From Dehalococcoidia bacterium (GTDB lineage: Bacteria; Chloroflexota; Dehalococcoidia; Lucifugimonadales; Lucifugimonadaceae), in NCBI GenBank assembly GCA_002710135.1, contig PAOY01000023.1:1-43596 (forward strand): a stretch of DNA of 43,596 nucleotides, written 5' to 3'. Position 1 is the first letter of the stretch. Each line of letters begins with the position of its first letter. The translations under genes were made by a program, and so were the position numbers. Below the pieces are notes generated by a model. It made no database searches. It saw nothing but the letters and a program-made list of their open reading frames with translations, and was not told the DNA's origin. Shown one piece after another: positions 16,855 through 26,007 of this stretch.

Positions 16855-18006
16855 ATGAGAAAAACTGATAAAAAAATTTCAGTAATATTACTTGCCGCAG
16901 GAAAATCAAAAAGATTTCAACAGGATAAGACATTTTTTGAAATTGAAGGGATTCCAATAGCAGTAAAATCATTGCTAACAATATTATCTCTAAAATTTAT
17001 TGATAAAATTTTTATTGTTTCTTCTAATGACAACTTTACAAAATTTCAAGATTTTATATTGGGTAAAGATTATGAAAAAAAAATAGTTATCCTAAAAGGT
17101 TCAGATACTAGGTCATCTTCATTCTTAAAAGCTGTTGATCACATTAATCACAATAATATCCAAATAGACTACTTAATAATTCATGATGCTGCTAGGCCAT
17201 ATGCATCACAGGAAATATTTTTGAAAGGAATAGATTTATTACAAAAATATGATGCTGTTATTCCAGGATTATCACCAACTGATACTGTAAAAATTTTTAA
17301 TGATGATGGATTTGTAACCGAAACTCTAGACAGAAATAAATTAATTAATGTTCAGACACCACAATTTTTTAAGAAAGATATTTTTTTTGAAAATATAAAA
17401 AATATTTCTCCTTCAGATATTTATACTGATGACTCCTCATTACTAGATAATACGTCAATTAAAGTGAAAATAATGCCAGGCGAAATTAACAATATAAAAA
17501 TAACTACAAAATATGATGTTGAAAATAAATTGATTTATTATGGAACTGGATTTGATTTACATGAATTAGAAAAAGGTTCTTCATTGAGACTTGGTGGCAT
17601 AGATATTGATTTTCAATATAGGCTTAAGGGGCATTCAGATGGTGACGTATTAATTCATTCAATGATTGACTCAATTTTAGGTGCAGCCTCATTAGGAGAT
17701 ATTGGAAAGTTTTTCCCATCAACCGACAAATCCCTAAGAGGTATAGACTCTACAATAATGCTGAGAAAAGTTTCAGACATAATTAGTGAAAAAAAATTTA
17801 AAATTGTAAACTTAGATAATACAATAATAGCTCAAAAACCAAGAATGACTAATCATATAGAAGATATGAAGTTAAATTTAGCTAAAATATTAAGAATTGA
17901 TCCAAAACAGATAAATATTAAGAGTACGACAACTGATTTTATTGGTATTATTGGTTCAGAAAAAGCTATAGCATCTCAATCAATTTGTAGTTTGAAAAAA
18001 AATTAA
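16855..18006 (+). CDS. ispDF: bifunctional IspD/IspF (MEP pathway)
   Basis: This is a fusion of two enzymes of the MEP isoprenoid pathway, 383 aa. Residues about 1-225 are IspD (CDP-ME synthase) with the nucleotide-binding start ILLAAGKSKRF and IIHDAARP. Residues about 226-383 are IspF (MEcPP synthase) with the metal ligands in GTGFDLHEL and the KGHSDGDVLIHS motif, followed by GDIGKFFPSTD. The two act non-consecutively in the pathway, on either side of IspE. It starts two bases after the clpC stop. Its products feed the polyprenyl synthase cluster found a few kilobases upstream. Confidence 0.94.
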   Translation: MRKTDKKISVILLAAGKSKRFQQDKTFFEIEGIPIAVKSLLTILSLKFIDKIFIVSSNDNFTKFQDFILGKDYEKKIVILKGSDTRSSSFLKAVDHINHNNIQIDYLIIHDAARPYASQEIFLKGIDLLQKYDAVIPGLSPTDTVKIFNDDGFVTETLDRNKLINVQTPQFFKKDIFFENIKNISPSDIYTDDSSLLDNTSIKVKIMPGEINNIKITTKYDVENKLIYYGTGFDLHELEKGSSLRLGGIDIDFQYRLKGHSDGDVLIHSMIDSILGAASLGDIGKFFPSTDKSLRGIDSTIMLRKVSDIISEKKFKIVNLDNTIIAQKPRMTNHIEDMKLNLAKILRIDPKQINIKSTTTDFIGIIGSEKAIASQSICSLKKN

Positions 18007-18007
18007 T

Positions 18008-19342
18008 ATGTATTTGTATAACTCCCTAACTAAACAAAAAGAAAAAATAGAAAAAAAAGAAGTAAACATGTACGTTTGCGGTGTGACTGTTTATGACCGA
18101 CCTCATTTAGGACATGCATTGTCTACTATAACTTTTGATGTGCTTCATAGATTTCTTGAATATAAAGGATTCAAGGTTAAAAGAGTTCAAAACTTTACTG
18201 ATGTTGACGATAAAATAATTGCCAAATCAAAGGAATTAAATATATCTCCAAAGGAAGTCTCCGAAAAATATATTCGAGCTTTTTTTGAAGATATGGATAG
18301 CCTAGGTGTAAGAAGAGCAGACGTGCATCCTAGAGCTACTGAAGATATGAATGAAATAATTGAATTAATAGAAGATTTGATTGAAAAAAAAGCTGCATAT
18401 GAACTAAATGGAAGCGTGTATTTTGACGTTAGTTTTTCTAAAGATTATGGAAAGCTTTCAAGAAGAAATTTTAATGATCTTATTGAAGGAAATAGAATAG
18501 AGAACGAGCCTGACAAAAAACAGCACGGAGATTTTGCTCTATGGAAACACGCGGAAGAAGAAGAAACTCACTGGGATAGTCCTTGGGGTAAAGGTAGACC
18601 TGGATGGCATATAGAATGTTCAGCCATGGTAAAAAAACATTTAGGAACTTCAATAGATATTCATGGTGGAGGTCTAGATTTAGTATTTCCTCATCATGAA
18701 AATGAAATTGCACAAAGTGAATCATCAACTGGGTACAAACCATTTGCTAAAATTTGGGTCCATAATGGTTTATTGAAACGTTCAGGAGATGAAAAAATGA
18801 GTAAATCATTAGGAAATTCACTTGATGTGAAGGATGCTTTAGAAAAATATTCAGGAAATTCTATCCGTCTTTGGATTCTTCAAAGTCACTATAGACAACC
18901 GAGCTCATTGGATAATAACTCCTTAGAAATAGCCCAAAAATCAATACAAAGAATTGAAAGAACTCTAGTTTTAGAAGGCCAATCTGGATTTGATCTAAAA
19001 GATTATAAAAACAAATTCTTGAATGCAATGGAAGATGACCTGGCGACACCCAAAGCAATTGCTACTATATTTGACTTGATTCATGACATTAATAAAGCAA
19101 ATGATAATAACAAAAAAATTAATGAAGGTATTTCTTTGCTGAGAGAACTTTTGGGTATTTTAGGTTTTGAATTTAATATTAAAAGCCAAGATGATTCAGA
19201 AATTTTAGAATTAATTAATCAAAGAAATAAATTTAGATCAGATAAGGAATACGAAAAAGCTGATCAAATAAGAAATGATTTGTTGTCCTTGGGAGTTGAA
19301 ATTCTTGATTCTAAAGATGGCACATCTTACAGAAAAATTTAG
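18008..19342 (+). CDS. cysS: cysteinyl-tRNA synthetase
   Basis: This class I aminoacyl-tRNA synthetase charges tRNA-Cys. It is 444 aa. The N-terminal CGVTVYDRPHLGHA contains the zinc cysteine and the HIGH-type motif (HLGH), NFTDVDDKI follows, and the KMSKS loop is exact. Zinc ligands continue in WHIECSAM and HHENE. It begins one base after the ispDF stop, completing an hspR-clpC-ispDF-cysS operon that resembles a condensed form of the clpC-radA-disA-ispD-ispF-cysS order of Firmicutes. The 3' end overlaps secG on the other strand by four bases. Confidence 0.97.
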   Translation: MYLYNSLTKQKEKIEKKEVNMYVCGVTVYDRPHLGHALSTITFDVLHRFLEYKGFKVKRVQNFTDVDDKIIAKSKELNISPKEVSEKYIRAFFEDMDSLGVRRADVHPRATEDMNEIIELIEDLIEKKAAYELNGSVYFDVSFSKDYGKLSRRNFNDLIEGNRIENEPDKKQHGDFALWKHAEEEETHWDSPWGKGRPGWHIECSAMVKKHLGTSIDIHGGGLDLVFPHHENEIAQSESSTGYKPFAKIWVHNGLLKRSGDEKMSKSLGNSLDVKDALEKYSGNSIRLWILQSHYRQPSSLDNNSLEIAQKSIQRIERTLVLEGQSGFDLKDYKNKFLNAMEDDLATPKAIATIFDLIHDINKANDNNKKINEGISLLRELLGILGFEFNIKSQDDSEILELINQRNKFRSDKEYEKADQIRNDLLSLGVEILDSKDGTSYRKI

Positions 19343-19551
19343 AACCTGACGTTTAGAACAGCGACTCCAACAAACAATATTATCAACAATATTGTCAATC
19401 TAAAAAGTATCTGCTCAATTCCTCTTCTTGATCTGTAGGATCCATCTGATTGTCCAAATAACCCTGCACTGCTTCCTCTAGTTTGCAAAAGTATTACAGC
19501 AATTATTATTACTGCAAAAATCATCATCAATACTGAAAAAAGTAAATCCAA
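19339..19551 (-). CDS. secG: preprotein translocase subunit SecG
   Basis: This is a small membrane protein of 70 aa with two hydrophobic helices (residues about 3-22 and 47-66) joined by the SecG loop. The loop contains LLQTRGSSAGLFGQSDG, the family hallmark. It belongs to the SecYEG protein-export channel. It lies 17 bp downstream of gatB on the same strand and overlaps the end of cysS tail to tail. Confidence 0.92.
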   Translation of the reverse strand: MDLLFSVLMMIFAVIIIAVILLQTRGSSAGLFGQSDGSYRSRRGIEQILFRLTILLIILFVGVAVLNVRF

Positions 19552-19568
19552 AATTTCCTCAATTTCTC

Positions 19569-21014
19569 TTATTTTGTTTGTAAAATTTTATTTATTATTT
19601 CGCTTGAAATTTTAGGGTCTGCTTGCCCTTTGGTCTGTTTCATAACCTGACCCAATAAAAACTTTTGAGACTGCTCTTTACCTGCCTTAAAGTCCTCAAC
19701 TGCTTTAGGATTACTTTCAATTATATTACTTATTGTATCTTCTAGCTCCCCGCTATCAGATATAATTGAAAGATTCTTATCGTTAATAATATCATTTGGC
19801 TTTGATCCAGTATCCCACATCTCTTCCAAAACTGTTTTTAAGATTTTGTTATTTATTTTATTTTGGAAATAAATTTCTACTAAGTTTGATAAGTCTTCAG
19901 GGGTAAATTTCAAATTTTCATAATTATTAGAATTTATGTTTAATAACCTACTAAACTCTCCGTTCATTAGATTTGCGATATATTTAATTGAATCCTTATT
20001 TTTATTATGAGATTCAATAGTTGCTTCAAAGAAATTTGAAAAATCAATATCTCCTGTTAGCAGATTTGCGTCATATTCACTAAGTTGATATTCAGTTATA
20101 TATTTTTCTTTCCTGCTTTTAGGTAATTCGGGTAAACAATCCTGGATTTCATTAACCCAATCTGCGCTAATTTCTAGAGGAGGGATATCAGGCTCAGGGA
20201 AATATCTATAGTCATTTGACTCTTCTTTGGTTCTTTGTGAAATGGTTATAGACTTTTCGTCTGACCACCCTCTAGTTTCTTGGATAATTATTTCATTATT
20301 TTCTTTGGATTTGATTTGTCTTTTGATCTCATAATCAACAGCATCTGCAACAGCAGAAACTCGATTCATATTTTTTATTTCAACTTTTGTTCCTAATTCT
20401 TTAGATCCTTTTTTTCTAATACTTATATTTGCGTCACACCTAAAGGAACCTTCTTCCATATTTGCTGATCCAACTCCGATATATCTTATGATTTTTTGTA
20501 AATTTTCTATGTATTCAATCACCTCATTTGAGGAGCTTAAATCAGGTTCTGTCACAATTTCCATTAAAGGTGTTCCTGATCTATTAATATCTAGTAAGCT
20601 ATAGTTAGAATCACTAGTATTAATATGAGTCAGTTTTGCTACATCTTCTTCCATGTGGACTCTGTTAATTCTTATTTTTTTCCCTGATGAAAGTTCAACA
20701 AATCCTTCGTAACATATAGGCTCATCAAATTGAGAAATTTGGTACCCTTTCATCAGATCAGGATAAAAATATTGTTTTCTATCAAATTTTGTTTTACTTG
20801 AAATACTGCAATCAAGAGCTAGTCCTATCATAATTGCACTTTCTACAGCTTTTTTATTTACAACAGGTAAAGCTCCTGGTAATCCCATAGATGTAGGGTC
20901 TACTATTGTATTTGGCTCTTGATTTTGATATTTTGCACTCGAAAGACTAAACATCTTAGAGTTGGTGTTTAACTGCACATGAGTCTCTAAACCAATTACT
21001 GCTTCATAGTTCAT
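19569..21014 (-). CDS. gatB: Asp/Glu-tRNA amidotransferase subunit B
   Basis: This is GatB, 481 aa, the kinase and tRNA-binding subunit of the GatCAB complex that converts Glu-tRNA-Gln or Asp-tRNA-Asn to the amidated form. Motifs include VIGLETHVQLNT at the N-terminus, the PGALPVVN segment, EEGSFRCDANIS, and DYRYFPEPDIPPL. The C-terminal YqeY-like domain is present. gatA and gatC are not in the window. It is divergent from sufB and followed by secG. Confidence 0.96.
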   Translation of the reverse strand: MNYEAVIGLETHVQLNTNSKMFSLSSAKYQNQEPNTIVDPTSMGLPGALPVVNKKAVESAIMIGLALDCSISSKTKFDRKQYFYPDLMKGYQISQFDEPICYEGFVELSSGKKIRINRVHMEEDVAKLTHINTSDSNYSLLDINRSGTPLMEIVTEPDLSSSNEVIEYIENLQKIIRYIGVGSANMEEGSFRCDANISIRKKGSKELGTKVEIKNMNRVSAVADAVDYEIKRQIKSKENNEIIIQETRGWSDEKSITISQRTKEESNDYRYFPEPDIPPLEISADWVNEIQDCLPELPKSRKEKYITEYQLSEYDANLLTGDIDFSNFFEATIESHNKNKDSIKYIANLMNGEFSRLLNINSNNYENLKFTPEDLSNLVEIYFQNKINNKILKTVLEEMWDTGSKPNDIINDKNLSIISDSGELEDTISNIIESNPKAVEDFKAGKEQSQKFLLGQVMKQTKGQADPKISSEIINKILQTK

Positions 21015-21115
21015 ATTTTTCTAATCTCAAAATTAATGTGTTTATACATTCTATCTTAGTCAAATAAAAAGATATAATATTAAATATAGAGAAATATAAA
21101 TTATTAGGAGAATTT
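21015..21115. promoter_or_regulatory. divergent gatB/sufB promoter region
   Basis: This 101-bp spacer separates the gatB and sufB starts. TATAAT lies at 21073-21078 on the plus strand, 37 bp before the sufB start, and is a likely -10 element, although the -35 match is poor. An AGGAGAATTT ribosome-binding site precedes sufB. I see no clear operator repeat. Confidence 0.4.
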
Positions 21116-22582
21116 ATGCCTACCCCAGACAGCATATCACGTGAGACCGATTTATCAGGAATGGACGAGTATAAATGGGGTTTTACAACAGATGTTGATA
21201 CAGAATTAGCTCCAAAAGGGCTAGATGAGTCAATTGTAAGATTGATTTCCACTAAAAAAGAAGAACCTCAATGGCTTCTTGATTGGAGACTGAAAGCATT
21301 TAGACATTGGGAGAAATTGCTCCATGATTCAAAAGAACCAAATTGGGCGATGGTTAAGTATCCACCAATAGATTTTCAAGATATTTATTACTATGCAGCC
21401 CCGAAATCTATGGCTGAAGCGCCAAAGTCGCTTGATGATGTTGATCCTGAAATGCTTGAAACTTTTGAAAAATTAGGCATCCCTATAAGTGAAAGAGAAA
21501 AATTAGCTGGTGTTGCTGTAGATGCTGTTTTCGATTCAGTATCGGTAGCAAATACTCTTGATGATCAACTTAAGGATATGGGTATAATTTTCTGTTCTTT
21601 CAACGAGGCTGTAAAGAATCATCCTGATTTAGTAAAGAAGTACTTAGGTTCAGTGGTACCATACTCTGATAACTTTTACTCTGCACTAAATTCTGCAGTT
21701 TTTAGTGATGGATCATTTGCATATATCCCTCCTGGTGTCAGGTGTCCTATAGAATTGATGACTTATTTTAGGATTAATACTGAAGGATCAGGTCAGTTTG
21801 AAAGAACTCTAATAATTGCAGATGAAGACGCATACGTTTCGTACCTTGAAGGGTGTACAGCTCCTTTTAGAAAAACCTCTCAATTACATGCTGCTGTTGT
21901 TGAGCTCGTTGCTATGAAAGATTCTGAAATTAAATATTCAACTGTTCAAAATTGGTTTCCTGGCACAAAAGATGGTGAGGGAGGGGTTTATAATTTTGTT
22001 ACTAAAAGAGGTAAAGCATTGGAAAATTCCAAAATATCTTGGACTCAAGTTGAAACAGGTTCAGCAATAACATGGAAATATCCATCAGTTATCTTGCAAG
22101 GAGATAATTCTATTGGAGAATTTTACTCCGTAGCCATGGCTAATAATTATCAACAAGCCGATACGGGAACGAAGATGATTCACATAGGAAAGAATACCAA
22201 ATCCACAGTTGTTTCTAAGGGGATTTCAGCTGGAAAAGGTCAAAATACTTACAGAGGTCAAATAAAAATTATGCCTTCAGCAGAAGGCGCAATGAACCAT
22301 ACTCAGTGTGATTCATTGCTCATAGGAGATAAATGTGGAGCACACACTGTCCCATACATAGAAGTTAGAAATTCATCAGCAAGGCTTGAACACGAAGCTT
22401 CAACATCCAAAGTATCTGAGGACCAACTTTTTTACCTTATGTCTAGAGGACTATCAGAAGAAGAAGCTAATCATATGATTATTACAGGTTGGAGTAAAGA
22501 TGTAATAAAGGAATTGCCATTTGAATTTTCTTTGGAAGCAACCCAATTATTAAAAGTCAGCTTAGAAGGAGCTGTTGGATAA
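21116..22582 (+). CDS. sufB: Fe-S cluster assembly scaffold protein SufB
   Basis: SufB, 488 aa, is the scaffold core of the SufBCD iron-sulfur assembly complex. The sequence is well conserved throughout, for example [21 protein letters not shown] and the C-terminal [17 protein letters not shown] and RGLSEEEA motifs. It starts the sufB-sufC-sufD-sufU operon and has a strong ribosome-binding site. Assembly occurs in the cytoplasm and serves Fe-S enzymes such as the IlvD found later in the window. Confidence 0.97.
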   Translation: MPTPDSISRETDLSGMDEYKWGFTTDVDTELAPKGLDESIVRLISTKKEEPQWLLDWRLKAFRHWEKLLHDSKEPNWAMVKYPPIDFQDIYYYAAPKSMAEAPKSLDDVDPEMLETFEKLGIPISEREKLAGVAVDAVFDSVSVANTLDDQLKDMGIIFCSFNEAVKNHPDLVKKYLGSVVPYSDNFYSALNSAVFSDGSFAYIPPGVRCPIELMTYFRINTEGSGQFERTLIIADEDAYVSYLEGCTAPFRKTSQLHAAVVELVAMKDSEIKYSTVQNWFPGTKDGEGGVYNFVTKRGKALENSKISWTQVETGSAITWKYPSVILQGDNSIGEFYSVAMANNYQQADTGTKMIHIGKNTKSTVVSKGISAGKGQNTYRGQIKIMPSAEGAMNHTQCDSLLIGDKCGAHTVPYIEVRNSSARLEHEASTSKVSEDQLFYLMSRGLSEEEANHMIITGWSKDVIKELPFEFSLEATQLLKVSLEGAVG

Positions 22583-22596
22583 ATACAGGAGATATA

Positions 22597-23355
22597 ATGC
22601 TTGAAATTAAAAACTTAAAAGCCCAAGTTGTAGATAGTGATGATTTAATACTTAAAGGTATAAATTTATCAATAAACCCAGGCGAAGTTCATGCCATCAT
22701 GGGACCAAATGGTTCAGGGAAAAGTACTTTGGCTAATGTACTTGCTGGAAAGCCTGACTATGAAATTACTGATGGCGAAATACACTTCATGGATGAGATG
22801 ATAAACGAATTTCCTCCAGATGAAAGATCTCATTTGGGAATGTTTTTAGCTTTTCAATATCCAGCAGAAATTCCTGGAGTTAGGTCATATCAAATGTTGA
22901 AATCTTCGTTGGATTCTAAAAATGAATATTTTAAGAAGCAAAAACTTTCTGTAAGAGAATTTTCTAAATTTTATGACCAAAAAGTCAAAGATATAGGTAT
23001 CGATACTGAACTAACTAAGAGATCCTTAAATTTTGGATTTTCGGGTGGAGAAAAGAAAAAAAATGAGATTTTACAACTATCAATTTTAGAACCCAAATTA
23101 GCCATATTGGATGAAACTGATTCTGGACTCGATGTTGATGCATTAAAAGCTGTTTCCGATGGAGTTAATCTTATGAGATCAGATGATAGGTCATTTATTA
23201 TAGTTACCCATTATCAAAGGATTCTGAACTATATTGAGCCTGATTTTGTTCACATTTTAGTTAATGGAGAAATTGTAAAGTCCGGGACTAAAGAACTGGC
23301 ACTAGATATAGAAACAAATGGTTATGAAAATATAATCTCTAGTCTTGGTAAATAA
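22597..23355 (+). CDS. sufC: Fe-S cluster assembly ATPase SufC
   Basis: This is an ABC-type ATPase of 252 aa that powers the SufBCD complex. Walker A is GPNGSGKST (residues about 36-44), the signature region reads FSGGEKKKNEILQ, and Walker B is LAILDETDSGLDVDAL. The DETDSGLD wording is diagnostic for SufC rather than a transporter ATPase. It lies 14 bp after sufB and one base before the sufD ATG. Confidence 0.97.
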   Translation: MLEIKNLKAQVVDSDDLILKGINLSINPGEVHAIMGPNGSGKSTLANVLAGKPDYEITDGEIHFMDEMINEFPPDERSHLGMFLAFQYPAEIPGVRSYQMLKSSLDSKNEYFKKQKLSVREFSKFYDQKVKDIGIDTELTKRSLNFGFSGGEKKKNEILQLSILEPKLAILDETDSGLDVDALKAVSDGVNLMRSDDRSFIIVTHYQRILNYIEPDFVHILVNGEIVKSGTKELALDIETNGYENIISSLGK

Positions 23356-23356
23356 A

Positions 23357-24658
23357 ATGAAAGAAATTGAATTTAAAAACATTAGCAATTTATCAAAACC
23401 TGAAATTTTTACAAATAAGAATGTAAATTTAGTAAATAATTTAGGCTGGGAAAGTTTTACTAAAACGGGCCTACCTCCTAATCCTGAAACATCAGAACTT
23501 TGGAAATATACAAATTTTCATAATCTAGGTAATATCAAGTTTTTTTTACCACAAAAAAAAACATTCGATCCAAATGATAATTCAGGGGTTTTCTCAAGTA
23601 AAAATTTTCAAACAATTTATATAGTAGATGGATTTTATGATCCAGAAATATCTAATTTTTCTGACAATGTTATCGTAGAAAAATCAAACGAATTGAGTAA
23701 GCTCAAATCTTTATCAAAAAATTTTGGCGAAATTGCTAAGATTAATGAAAATGAGATGATTGCCATGAATTCTGCATTCATGCTTGATCCTATTTTTATT
23801 TCAATTGATGAAAGTAAAGAAGAAATGAACTTAAATATTGTTATTTTGACAACAGATAATGCTAATAATATTTCATCCTTCCCACGATTATTTATTCAAG
23901 TAAACTCGAAATCTCAAACTAATATAGTTGAATCTTATTTTAATCTTTCGAAGAATAGAAATAACTTGGTAGTACCAGTTATTGAATATTTGTTAGAAAA
24001 AGAAACTAATGTTTGTCATAAAAGAATGCAAATGGATTCAGGTAATTCATTTTTCTTTCAATTTGATCGGGTAATGCAAAAAGAAATGTCTAAATTTATT
24101 TCTACTTCTTTTTCTTTGTCAGGATTATTATCAAGATATGATATACATAGTGACTTATCTGGAATTAATTCTGAATGTAATTTTCATGGATTATACATAA
24201 CAAATAAAAATCAACTTCAAGAAAATGAGATTTCTATAACTCATTCAGTTGAGAAATGTTCTAGTGATCAAATGTTTAAGGGAATACTAGCAGGTAAGTC
24301 AAAAGCTGTTTTTAGTGGAAAAGTTTTAGTAAAGCAAGGCGCACAAAAAACAAGAGCATTTCAAAAAGATCTAAATTTCTTACTTTCAAAAGATTGTGAA
24401 GTAGACACTAAGCCAAGTTTAGAAATTTATGCTGATGATGTTGAATGTAGCCATGGAGCCACGGCAGGTAACATGGATAAAAATATGTTATTTTATCTTC
24501 AAAGTAGAGGTATAAATAATGAGGATGCAATGTCAATGTTGATTAGAGGTTTTGCTCAAGAAATAATTGATGAATTTGAAGATGATGAAATAATAGAATT
24601 TTTAGAGAACTCAATTGATAAATCTATCCCTTCACTTGAGATTCAAGGAATTATGTAA
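23357..24658 (+). CDS. sufD: Fe-S cluster assembly protein SufD
   Basis: SufD, 433 aa, is the SufB paralogue that completes the SufBC2D scaffold. The N-terminal part has SELWKYTNF and the C-terminal part has the conserved ECSHGATAGNMDKNMLFYLQSRGI stretch. The ORF track begins at a TTG (23345) inside sufC; the ATG at 23357, directly after the sufC stop, gives a better start. It is more divergent than SufB, as usual. Confidence 0.93.
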   Translation: MKEIEFKNISNLSKPEIFTNKNVNLVNNLGWESFTKTGLPPNPETSELWKYTNFHNLGNIKFFLPQKKTFDPNDNSGVFSSKNFQTIYIVDGFYDPEISNFSDNVIVEKSNELSKLKSLSKNFGEIAKINENEMIAMNSAFMLDPIFISIDESKEEMNLNIVILTTDNANNISSFPRLFIQVNSKSQTNIVESYFNLSKNRNNLVVPVIEYLLEKETNVCHKRMQMDSGNSFFFQFDRVMQKEMSKFISTSFSLSGLLSRYDIHSDLSGINSECNFHGLYITNKNQLQENEISITHSVEKCSSDQMFKGILAGKSKAVFSGKVLVKQGAQKTRAFQKDLNFLLSKDCEVDTKPSLEIYADDVECSHGATAGNMDKNMLFYLQSRGINNEDAMSMLIRGFAQEIIDEFEDDEIIEFLENSIDKSIPSLEIQGIM

Positions 24659-24660
24659 AT

Positions 24661-25110
24661 ATGGTAAATGATGAGCTAAACGAGATGTATGAAGAAATTG
24701 TGATGGATCACTATCACAATCCAAGAAATACAGAATTATTAGAAACTCCTGATTTTGAAATTGAAAAAAATAATCCTTTTTGTGGAGATGAAATAAAGAT
24801 TCAATTAAGTATAAAAGACGAAAGTAAAGTCACAGTATCAGTTACAGGTAGAGGGTGTGCTATTTCTCAAGCTTCAGGATCATTATTAGCTGAAAAAATA
24901 AATAATATTGATTCTAATGATCTCCAAAATACAGTAGATCTTTTCAGAAAATTGATAAAAAGTGAGGAACTAACTGAAAATGAACTAGATATTCTAGGTG
25001 ATATTTCTGCGCTATCTGGGGTCAGAAAGTTTCCTGTTAGAATTAAGTGCGCAATGTTATCTTGGGTTGCATTAGAGGATATAATTAAGCAATCTCAACC
25101 TAAAAATTAA
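24661..25110 (+). CDS. sufU: SufU-type Fe-S scaffold / sulfur-transfer protein
   Basis: This is an IscU-like protein of 149 aa. The start EEIVMDHYHNPRN and the cysteines in NPFCGDE, GRGCAISQAS and IKCAMLSW mark the zinc and sulfur-transfer site. The length and the insertion before the last cysteine fit SufU of Gram-positive type, which takes sulfur from SufS rather than building clusters itself. It begins two bases after sufD. The expected sufS gene, usually between sufD and sufU, is absent. The end overlaps the converging epimerase gene by 11 bases. Confidence 0.93.
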   Translation: MVNDELNEMYEEIVMDHYHNPRNTELLETPDFEIEKNNPFCGDEIKIQLSIKDESKVTVSVTGRGCAISQASGSLLAEKINNIDSNDLQNTVDLFRKLIKSEELTENELDILGDISALSGVRKFPVRIKCAMLSWVALEDIIKQSQPKN

Positions 25111-26005
25111 TTGTTTTTTCAATACCTTTATCAATGCTTGTAAAGTTTTTGTAGTTAGTTGTTTTTATTAATTCAGAATTGTCTAATACTATATTTTCTA
25201 CCTCGCCTTTTCTTTTTTCTTCAAAAATTGGATCTAATTTATAACTTAATTTTTCTTTAATAATTTGATAGATTTCAATTATCTTAACTTCATGATTAGT
25301 GGATATATTTATTTTTGACATTATCTTTTTTGTACAGAAAAGATTAATTATATTTACTAGATCATTGATAAATATATAATCTCTTGTTGAATTACCATCC
25401 CCATAAATTGTTATAGATGAATTATTTGACATTTTTTCTATAAATAGAGGGATTACATTTTGACCTTTTTGCTTTGGCCCATAAATATTTGAAGGCCTTA
25501 AAATTGAATATTTAATATTTGATTTATTCAGTAACTTAGAAATGATATTTTCCCCTTCTAATTTAGAAATCCCATATTCTGATATAGGTTCCAATGAATG
25601 CTTTTCATCAACTGGTAAATACTTAGGATCTCCATAAATTGCTCCTCCAGAAGAAATAAACGTAAAGTAGCATCCATCAATTTTATTTATTTCATTTACA
25701 ATATTTTTTGTTCCTTCAATGTTTATACTTCTTGTCTTTTTAGGATTTTTAATTGAATCCATTACGCTTGTTTGAGCAGCACAATGAATAACAGAAGTAG
25801 GCTTAAATTGAGAAATTATTTTAGATATTTTTTCACTTCTTATATCGAGATATTCAATTTCAATATTTGAATTTGATTTTAAGTTGTAAGGGTTTGATGT
25901 TTCTGTATCTAAAATTAAAATTTTATTAGACTCAGAGAAAAAATTTGTTAAATTCGACCCTACAAAGCCTAGCCCACCTGTAATTAATATTTTTTCTTTA
26001 TTCAA
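25100..26005 (-). CDS. NAD-dependent epimerase/dehydratase (GalE-like)
   Basis: This is an extended SDR of 301 aa. The NAD-binding motif is ITGGLGFVGSN at residues 6-16, the catalytic tyrosine and lysine are in YGISK, and the serine is in ISSGGAIYG. The RPSNIYGP segment is typical of nucleotide-sugar epimerases such as UDP-glucose 4-epimerase. The exact sugar cannot be stated. It is two bases downstream of the THI5-like gene on the same strand and overlaps sufU tail to tail. Confidence 0.85.
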   Translation of the reverse strand: MNKEKILITGGLGFVGSNLTNFFSESNKILILDTETSNPYNLKSNSNIEIEYLDIRSEKISKIISQFKPTSVIHCAAQTSVMDSIKNPKKTRSINIEGTKNIVNEINKIDGCYFTFISSGGAIYGDPKYLPVDEKHSLEPISEYGISKLEGENIISKLLNKSNIKYSILRPSNIYGPKQKGQNVIPLFIEKMSNNSSITIYGDGNSTRDYIFINDLVNIINLFCTKKIMSKINISTNHEVKIIEIYQIIKEKLSYKLDPIFEEKRKGEVENIVLDNSELIKTTNYKNFTSIDKGIEKTINF

Positions 26006-26007
26006 TT

